DNA from: Streptomyces sp. B1I3
GTDB lineage: Bacteria; Actinomycetota; Actinomycetes; Streptomycetales; Streptomycetaceae
DNA length: 64,000 bases
NCBI RefSeq assembly: GCF_030816615.1
Contig: NZ_JAUSYD010000001.1
Location: 310,001 to 374,000 of the forward strand
Direction of reading: 5' to 3'
Within the stretch, counting starts at the first letter, position 1. Each line of letters opens with the position of its first letter. The notes under the pieces were generated by a model that made no database searches, was not told the origin of the DNA, and was given only the letters and a program-made list of their open reading frames with translations. Positions 58,249 to 64,000 of this stretch are shown piece after piece. The position numbers were made by a program, and so were the translations under genes.

Positions 58249-60681
58249 TCACGCCCTGTCCACCATGATCTTCCTCTCCCACCGCAGGTCGCCGGCGGAC
58301 CGGCCCACCGTGACCCGGTACGGCCCGGCCTCGGTGCACCACCTTCGCTCGTCCTCGCCCCAGTGCCTCAGCGCTCGGGCGGGCACCTCCACCTCGGCCG
58401 TCACGGTACGGCCCGCTTCGGCGTGCACGGCGGCGTAGCCGGCGAACCAGCGCACGGGCCGCTCCACCGCTGATCCCGGCCGGGCCAGATAGACCTGGAC
58501 GACCTCACGCCCCGGCCGCCGGCCGGTGTTGCGCATCCTGACGCGTACGGTGAACCCGTCGCCCGCCGTGACGTCCGGCGGGACATCGACGGCCTCGTAC
58601 TCCCAGGTCGTGTAGCCGAGGCCGTGGCCGAACCAGTAGGCGGGTTCACGGCCGGTGCGCAGCCACGCCCGGTGGCCGATGTGCAGGCCCTCGGCGTATT
58701 CGAGACGGCCCCGGGAAGGGCTTGTGCGGGTGACAGGGGCGTCCGCCAGGGACGCAGCCCACGTGGTGGGCAGCCGACCGCCCGGCTCGACGAGACCGAA
58801 CAGGACGTCGGCGAGCGCCCCTCCGCCTTCCTGGCCGGGGAACCAGGTGAGAAGCAGTGCCGCCACCTCGTCCCGCCACGGGAGTTCGACCGGTCCTCCG
58901 CTGTTGACCACGGCGACGGTGCGCGGATTGGCGGCGGCCACTGCCCGGACGAGCGCGTCCTGGTGTCCGTCCAGGGACAGTCCGGTCCGGTCGTACCCCT
59001 CGCTCTCGCTGTGCGCGCTGGTGCCCACGACGACGATCGCGGCGTCCGCACCCCGCGCGGCTTCCACGGCGGCGGCGAGCGACTCCGCCACCCCGGGCAC
59101 CGGCGGCGCGGCAGCGACGACGGTGGCCCGTCCGCTCCCGGGGACCAGTTCACGCCGCGCCACCAGGTGGACGGGTTGCTTGGAACGGAGCAGGACTCGT
59201 GTGCTGTGTACCGGTGGATTGACGTGGACGACGGCGGGGTCGTGCGTCGTGCAGGGGTACTCCCCCTCCAGCACGGTCCGTCCGTCGACGGTGAGGGACA
59301 TCCGGCCGAAGCCCCCGATACCGAAGGTCCACTCCCCCGTGCCGGGCGGCCGTATCAGGGCGCTGATCTCCACCGTGCGGGCTCCCGGTACCAGGTCGGG
59401 CTCGAGTTGCCGGCCCGAGAACCGGTGTTCCGCGGAGAGCTCCCCGCCGTGCTCGTCCAGAAGGCGCAGCAGCACACCGAGCGCGCCCGACCTCGGGTTG
59501 CTGCACCAGTCGGTGGTGAGCGGCGCCGGAGGGACCTCCAGGGCGGGGCCGGCGGCGTACACCACCCGGGCATGGCCGCGCAGGCGCGTGCGTATCCCGG
59601 ACAGTGGGGTCACCTCGTCGGACGGGAAGACACCCGCGCTGCCGCCGCCCTGGGTACGCGGCGCCGCCGCGTGGACACCGATGACCGCGACCGAGGACAG
59701 CTCGCTGGGGTCCAGTGGGAGCACCCCGGTGTTGCGCAGCAGGACGGAACCGGCGGCTGCGGCACGGCGCAGCAGTGCCCGCGTGTCACGTGACCCCGTC
59801 GCCGGGGTCCGGGGTGGCCGGCGGGAGCCGAGCGCCCCGACGCGGTCGGCGAGTGTCAGCAGCCGCCGGACCTTCTCGTCGACGTCCTCCTCGCGGACCG
59901 CACCGTCCCGCACCGCGCGGATCAGGGACCGGCCCCATGGGCTCTCCGGCCCCGGCATGGCCAGGTCCAGGGCGGCGCGCCCGGGTTCCTCGGTGGAGCG
60001 CAGCGCCGCCCAGTCGGTCACGACGACCCCGTCGAAGCCCCACTCCCCCTTCAGGGGCTCCGCGAGGAGCTCGTTGGCCGTCATCGTCACACCGTTCACG
60101 GCGTTGTAGCCCGCCATGACGAGCCACACACCCGCCTCGACGGCTGCCTCGAACGGGGCCAGGTACACCTCCCGCAGTACGCGCTCGGACACCCGCACGT
60201 CGACCGTCAGCCGATCGGTCTCCGAGTCGTTGGCGACATAGTGCTTGGCCGTTGCCGCCACGCCTTGGGACTGGATGCCCCGGATCATCGCCGCGCCTGT
60301 GCGTCCCGCCAGTTCCGGGTCCTCCGAGAAGCACTCGAAGTGGCGGCCGCCCAGCGGGCTGCGATGGAGGTTGAGGGTGGGAGCCAGCACCACGTCGACG
60401 CCCTTGCGGGCGGCCTCGGCGGCCAGCAGGCCGCCCAGTTCCTCCACGATGTCCGTGTCCCACAGGGCCCCGAGCGCGGTGGCGGAGGGCAGCAGTGCCG
60501 AGGCGCGCCGCTCGTCCCAGGCCTCGCCCCGAACGCCGGCCGGCCCGTCCGATGCCACCATCGCCCGGAGCCCGATGGCCGGCTCCTCCCGGGTGCGCCA
60601 GGTCGTCGCCCCCGTGAGGAGGCTTATCTTCTGCGCGAGGCTGAGCTCCGCAAGGAGCTGTTCGAGCGTTTCGTCGGGCAT
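58249..60681 (-). CDS. GH3 family beta-glucosidase with PA14-like insert
   Basis: An 810-aa enzyme without a signal peptide. The GH3 N-terminal barrel starts LSLAQKISLLTGATTWRT, with KHYVANDSETDR and the nucleophile Asp in GFDGVVVTDWA (near residue 223). The second GH3 domain has VLLRNTGVLPLD, a middle insert (about 400-520, including FSGRQLEPDL and WTFGIGGFGRMSLTVDG) looks like a PA14 carbohydrate-binding domain, and a fibronectin-III-like C-terminus follows. Such three-part GH3 enzymes act on short beta-glucans or glucosides inside the cell. The ATG at 60681 is preceded by AAAGGGA. A LacI-type box 33 bases upstream links it to the LacI regulon. Confidence 0.93.
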   Translation of the reverse strand: MPDETLEQLLAELSLAQKISLLTGATTWRTREEPAIGLRAMVASDGPAGVRGEAWDERRASALLPSATALGALWDTDIVEELGGLLAAEAARKGVDVVLAPTLNLHRSPLGGRHFECFSEDPELAGRTGAAMIRGIQSQGVAATAKHYVANDSETDRLTVDVRVSERVLREVYLAPFEAAVEAGVWLVMAGYNAVNGVTMTANELLAEPLKGEWGFDGVVVTDWAALRSTEEPGRAALDLAMPGPESPWGRSLIRAVRDGAVREEDVDEKVRRLLTLADRVGALGSRRPPRTPATGSRDTRALLRRAAAAGSVLLRNTGVLPLDPSELSSVAVIGVHAAAPRTQGGGSAGVFPSDEVTPLSGIRTRLRGHARVVYAAGPALEVPPAPLTTDWCSNPRSGALGVLLRLLDEHGGELSAEHRFSGRQLEPDLVPGARTVEISALIRPPGTGEWTFGIGGFGRMSLTVDGRTVLEGEYPCTTHDPAVVHVNPPVHSTRVLLRSKQPVHLVARRELVPGSGRATVVAAAPPVPGVAESLAAAVEAARGADAAIVVVGTSAHSESEGYDRTGLSLDGHQDALVRAVAAANPRTVAVVNSGGPVELPWRDEVAALLLTWFPGQEGGGALADVLFGLVEPGGRLPTTWAASLADAPVTRTSPSRGRLEYAEGLHIGHRAWLRTGREPAYWFGHGLGYTTWEYEAVDVPPDVTAGDGFTVRVRMRNTGRRPGREVVQVYLARPGSAVERPVRWFAGYAAVHAEAGRTVTAEVEVPARALRHWGEDERRWCTEAGPYRVTVGRSAGDLRWERKIMVDRA

Positions 60682-60713
60682 GGCCCGTCCCTTTCCCGGC
60701 CTCCCGACCGCGT

Positions 60714-60728
60714 GGGAGAGAACTCTCC
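60714..60728. promoter_or_regulatory. LacI-type operator variant upstream of GH3
   Basis: GGGAGAGAACTCTCC keeps both GGAGAG and CTCTCC arms of the boxes near 49 and 51 kb but has AA in place of the central CG. It lies 33 bases before the GH3 start codon, so it may overlap the promoter or transcription start. Confidence 0.65.
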
Positions 60729-60789
60729 GTCTCGTGCGGTCGGGACGCCCTTCGCTTCGATCTCCTCCGGGAACGCGCCTACGTACGAG

Positions 60790-60833
60790 GGCAGGGCCCG
60801 GCCGTCCCGTGGCGGCGACGGCCGGGCCCTGCC
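60790..60833 (-). terminator. Strong terminator after the GH2-type gene
   Basis: Perfect 17-bp arms (60790-60806 and 60817-60833) with a 10-nt loop, 26 bases beyond the stop of the discoidin-flanked hydrolase on the minus strand. It isolates that gene from the GH3 promoter. Confidence 0.85.
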
Positions 60834-60858
60834 GGAAGTACGGCACGCTTCACCGAGG

Positions 60859-63033
60859 TCAGCTGTAGACGCCGAACTCGTGCAGCGAGTAGCCCCAGGC
60901 CGTGCCCCGGGCTGTCAGCCGGAGACGTACGTGACGGGCGGTCGCGGGGGCGTCGATCGTGTCGATGTCCCCATTGCCCGCCGAAGTGGTGTGTATCGTA
61001 CGCCAGTTGGCGCCGTCGTCGGAGACCTGGACCTCGTAGGACTTGGCATAGGCCGGGTCCCAGACCAGCTGGATCCTGCGGAACGCGGTCGGCGCCCCGA
61101 GGTCGACCTGGATCCACTGGGGGTCGCTCCAGTCGCTGGCCCAGCGTGTCTCCGTCTTCCCGTCCGTAGCGAGGGCGGCCGGGCACGGGCAGTCGCCGTA
61201 GGACGCCTGGGAGGAGGAGGCGGTGGTGGGCCTGTTCAGCGCCACGTTGGTGCCGTCGACGGGGGGTGCGACGACCTTGACCGACTTCGTGTCGATGCCG
61301 GCGTTGCCGTGGCCGTCCTCGGCCTGGATGTACACCTTCCACACGCCGAGCTTCTCGGGTGCGGTGACGGCGAAGGTGCCGTTACCGGTGGACCGCCACT
61401 GGGCCTCGACGAGACGCTTGTCGCCGCTGGCGTAGTTGCCGCTGAGGAAGATCTTGTACGTCACCGGGTCGCCGTTCGGGTCCCGCACGTCGGCGCGGAC
61501 CGTGAACTCCTTGCCGGCGGGGGCCGCGGAAGCCGGAGTGACACCCATGTTCGTGATGACGGGTGGCGTGTTGTCCCCGCTCGTGGAACCGGCGTACGCC
61601 TTCTTCACCGCGTAGTAGGACAGGCGCTTCAGCCCGTCGGGCACCAGGTTGAACCAGACGCCGCCGAAGTCGTGCTCCAGCCCGTAGTGGAAGAGCGTGG
61701 CACCGAGCGCCACACCCTGGTGTCCGGTGACGCAACCCCACGCCCTGGTGTAGCCGTCGGCCTTCTGCACGTCGGTGGGCTCGTCGGGTACGCCGTTGGC
61801 GTCGTCCGGCACCTCCCACTCACCGGCCGGTCCGCCCTCGGTGATGATGTAGGGCTTGGTGTAGCCGCCCTGCTCCCAGGCGCCGCGCACATTGCAGATG
61901 TCGCCGTAGGAGTTCATCGAGTACAGGTCGAGGTCGGGGGCGTTGCGCTTGTAGTAGGGCCACGCGCCTGTCCACGCGTCGGTGGAGGTGACCGGATGGT
62001 CCGGGTCGATGGAGTGGATCTTCTTGGCGACGTCGTTGACGAAGGAGGTGTAGGCGTTGCGCTGGTTCTCCAGCTCGGTGCCGCTGTAACAGTTCTGGAG
62101 GCCGAGCACCGATTCGTTGCCGACGTTCCACATCAGGACACCGGGGTGGCTCTTGTAGACGTCGACCCACTTGGCGAACTCGGTGAGCGACGAGCTCTTG
62201 TAGGCGCTGTCGGTGACGTAGTTGACGCAGCCACCACTGCCGGGGCCGCCGCCGGGCTGGAGCCAGAAGCCGCTGACGACCCGGATGCCGTTGGCAGCCG
62301 CCTCGTCGAGCAGGGGCTTGCTGGAGCCGTCGGTGCCCCAGGTCCGGATGGTGTTCACGCCCATCGACTTCAGGTCGGGCATGTACCGGCCCGCGTCGGC
62401 GACGGACGGGCCCCAGGTGAGCCCCTTGACCTGGTAGGGCTTGCCGCCGACGGTGAGCTGCCAGTTGCCCTGCGAACCGGTCACGGCGACCGCGCCGCCG
62501 GAGGCCGGCGGCGGGCCGTCGCCGTCGCCGTAGACCTGGAACTCCCAGAGCGAGTAGCCGTAGCCACCGGTGCGTGCGGTCCCGAGCATCCGGACGTACC
62601 GGCCGGCGCCGGACACGGCGACGTCGTCCGTGCCGCCGTCGCTGCCGGTGACGGTCTTCAGGGCGCGCCAGTCGGTGCCGTTGTCGGAGGCCTGCAGTTC
62701 GTAGTTCTTGGCGTGCGCCGCCTCCCAGGTGAGGACGACACGGCTCAGGTTCTGCCTGCTGCCCAGGTCGACCTGGATCCACTGCGGGTCGCTCCACTGG
62801 CTGGCCCAGCGGGTTCCGGTGAGATTGCCGTCCACCGCCGCGGACGCCGCGTACGCCTCGCCCTCCTGGGAGGAGGCCGTGGCGGTCCTGCCCTGCGACA
62901 GCAGGGTTTCGGCCGCCTGGGCCGGAGGGGAGGCGGTCAGGGTGAGTGACGACGCGAACAGCGCGCCGAGGGCGAGGAGGGGCACGCCGACGCGGCGGCG
63001 TGCCGTCGTGGGGTGCGAGAGGAGTTGCAACAC
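60859..63033 (-). CDS. Secreted GH2/GH5-type glycosidase with two discoidin (CBM32) domains
   Basis: A 724-aa exported protein. Signal peptide about residues 1-39 (ending SPPAQA). First discoidin/F5-8C domain about 45-170 (ASSQEGEAYAASAAVDGN...TRWASQWSDPQWIQVDLG). Central TIM barrel about 185-480 (LTVGGKPYQVKGLTWGPS) with likely acid/base Glu307 in NVGNES and nucleophile Glu399 in ITEGG. An Ig-like linker domain (about 485-580) and a second discoidin domain (about 590-724, again TRWASDWSDPQWIQVDLG) follow. Clan GH-A hydrolase is clear; the exact family and substrate are not. The GTG at 63033 has AGGAG seven bases upstream; the ATG far upstream lacks one. It probably attacks extracellular beta-glycans. 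Confidence 0.85.
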   Translation of the reverse strand: MLQLLSHPTTARRRVGVPLLALGALFASSLTLTASPPAQAAETLLSQGRTATASSQEGEAYAASAAVDGNLTGTRWASQWSDPQWIQVDLGSRQNLSRVVLTWEAAHAKNYELQASDNGTDWRALKTVTGSDGGTDDVAVSGAGRYVRMLGTARTGGYGYSLWEFQVYGDGDGPPPASGGAVAVTGSQGNWQLTVGGKPYQVKGLTWGPSVADAGRYMPDLKSMGVNTIRTWGTDGSSKPLLDEAAANGIRVVSGFWLQPGGGPGSGGCVNYVTDSAYKSSSLTEFAKWVDVYKSHPGVLMWNVGNESVLGLQNCYSGTELENQRNAYTSFVNDVAKKIHSIDPDHPVTSTDAWTGAWPYYKRNAPDLDLYSMNSYGDICNVRGAWEQGGYTKPYIITEGGPAGEWEVPDDANGVPDEPTDVQKADGYTRAWGCVTGHQGVALGATLFHYGLEHDFGGVWFNLVPDGLKRLSYYAVKKAYAGSTSGDNTPPVITNMGVTPASAAPAGKEFTVRADVRDPNGDPVTYKIFLSGNYASGDKRLVEAQWRSTGNGTFAVTAPEKLGVWKVYIQAEDGHGNAGIDTKSVKVVAPPVDGTNVALNRPTTASSSQASYGDCPCPAALATDGKTETRWASDWSDPQWIQVDLGAPTAFRRIQLVWDPAYAKSYEVQVSDDGANWRTIHTTSAGNGDIDTIDAPATARHVRLRLTARGTAWGYSLHEFGVYS

Positions 63034-63255
63034 ATCTGCTCCTGGCGGGTCGGGGTGCCGGGCGGCGTGGGACGCGTGCGGAGGTGCTGGAGCGACCCGG
63101 CGTGTGGGGAGGGACGGACCGCCCGTCCGGCGGGCGGGGCGTCCGGTTCCGTGCATGTGCCTGGTACGCCCCTCCGGGCCGGGTCGCGGGGAAGTGCCAC
63201 GGCCCGGAGGGCGTTGAGTCCGGTCCGCTCCGGTCGGCCGGGGCGGACCGGGGGA

Positions 63256-64000
63256 TCAGGGGTAGGACACCACGGTCGACGGAACGGTCGACGTGCCGGA
63301 GGTGGGTGATCCGGTGTCGTTGATGACGTGGTTGTAGTGACCGTTGCCGCCGAGGGAGACGACGAGCAGGCTGTGGAACCTGACGCCCGGTTTCACCGGT
63401 GCCTTGAAGCCGTGGTCCTGGCGGATGGCCGGATCGACGTTGTAGTTGGAGTAGCTGCCCATGCCCCAGCCCTCATGGGTGTCGACGGAGTCGTCGACCC
63501 GGTAGGCGGCGTACCCCTTGGTGTCACCGTTCTGGATGGCGGCCTGGTTGGGGGCGTCGTACGCCTTCTCGTTCTGGTAGAAGATCGTCTTTCCCCTCTC
63601 CCCGAACCACTCCACGTCGTACTTGTTGAAGTGCTCGACGAACAGACCGGTCGCCAGTACGTCGTCGCCGTTGACCCGCACGCCGTAGTCGGCCCGGTTG
63701 GTCTCCCAGCCCACGCCCTCGCCGTGGTCGGCGCGCCACACCCAGGTGTGGTCGATGATCACGTCGTCGCTGTTGACGAGGATGCTGGTCGTTGCCTTCC
63801 CGGGGCCGGCGCCGCCGACGCGGACGTAGACGTCCTGGACGGTGGTGGGGTTGGCGGCGTGGTCGGCGCCGGCGCCCTGCCCACCGATCTCCAGCAGAGT
63901 CGGGGAGTTGACCGGTCCCGCGTCGACGAGGAAGCCGGCGAGCTTGACACCGTCGACGTCTGCCACCTTCATGGCGGTCACGCCGTTGTCAGGGATGATG
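63256..64000 (-). CDS. Secreted beta-helix protein, C-terminal part (runs off the right edge)
   Basis: An open frame from the window end to a stop at 63256 gives about 248 C-terminal residues. The sequence (VNSDDVIIDHTWVWRADHGEGVGWETNRADYGVRVNGDDVLATGLFVEHFNKYDVEWFGERGKTIFYQNEKAYD) has the strand-turn spacing of a right-handed parallel beta-helix. It resembles actinobacterial proteins variously annotated as coagulation factor 5/8 type or adenylyl cyclase, some near GH55-type glucanases. A secreted polysaccharide-active role fits the neighbourhood but is inferred. Its start and signal lie outside the window. It and the discoidin hydrolase are on the same strand, 220 bases apart. Confidence 0.7.
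   Translation of the reverse strand, partial: IIPDNGVTAMKVADVDGVKLAGFLVDAGPVNSPTLLEIGGQGAGADHAANPTTVQDVYVRVGGAGPGKATTSILVNSDDVIIDHTWVWRADHGEGVGWETNRADYGVRVNGDDVLATGLFVEHFNKYDVEWFGERGKTIFYQNEKAYDAPNQAAIQNGDTKGYAAYRVDDSVDTHEGWGMGSYSNYNVDPAIRQDHGFKAPVKPGVRFHSLLVVSLGGNGHYNHVINDTGSPTSGTSTVPSTVVSYP

Noticed and set aside
60241..62949. 902-codon plus-strand frame opposite GH3 and the discoidin hydrolase
   Set aside because: Shadow of two strong minus-strand genes; valine/glycine/arginine-rich with no domains.

Overview
The window is high-GC actinobacterial DNA and almost certainly Streptomyces. The evidence is the GC-rich third codon positions, GTG starts, frequent 1-8 nt stop/start overlaps, a sugar ABC transporter without its own ATPase, LacI/ROK/TetR regulators and a large modular NRPS. 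No rRNA, tRNA, CRISPR array or insertion sequence was recognised. Much of it looks like accessory or arm-type DNA.

Layout. 0-8.4 kb: the tail of an upstream gene with a strong terminator, a secreted tannase-like enzyme broken by one frameshift, an MFS transporter, two VOC proteins, an asparagine-permease-like transporter, a methyltransferase and a TetR regulator. 8.7-11.1 kb: a minus-strand operon rsbQ / PAS-PP2C phosphatase / STAS protein, an RsbQ-RsbP-like energy-stress module with an added anti-sigma-factor antagonist. 11.3-14.5 kb: a TetR regulator coupled to a C-terminally truncated alpha/beta hydrolase, then an orphan ctaD. 14.8-19.5 kb: an alpha/beta hydrolase, a cytochrome P450 and a CASTOR/POLLUX-like RCK channel protein.

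19.7-42.5 kb: the main feature, an NRPS locus on the minus strand: mbtH, a 4855-aa four-module NRPS (C-A-T x4, then E) and a translationally coupled 2528-aa two-module NRPS ending in a thioester reductase. Reading binding-pocket residues by eye gives the order (Val/Ile-like)-(Gln-like)-(Val/Ile-like)-D-(Gln-like)-(Val/Ile-like)-Phe. The first C domain suggests an N-terminal acyl cap, and the terminal R domain predicts release as a C-terminal aldehyde or alcohol. The predicted product is therefore a capped hexapeptide phenylalaninal/phenylalaninol, a type often found among protease or proteasome inhibitors. A 1.4-kb gene-poor stretch follows.

43.9-64 kb: polysaccharide use. It holds a GH43 enzyme with a clear promoter and palindromic operator, two adjacent DUF4139 proteins, a LacI regulator, a secreted DUF1996 protein (frameshifted in its signal peptide), an SBP-permease-permease-GH1 operon divergent from a ROK regulator, a GH3 enzyme, a large secreted GH2/GH5-type enzyme flanked by two discoidin (CBM32) domains, and the C-terminus of a secreted beta-helix protein. 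A palindrome of the form GGAGAG-NN-CTCTCC recurs upstream of the LacI gene, the DUF1996 gene (twice) and the GH3 gene, which suggests a local LacI regulon. Several genes end in perfect inverted repeats that read as terminators.

Two genes (tannase, DUF1996) each become intact with a single-base correction in a short G run, so either recent inactivation or residual consensus error is possible.
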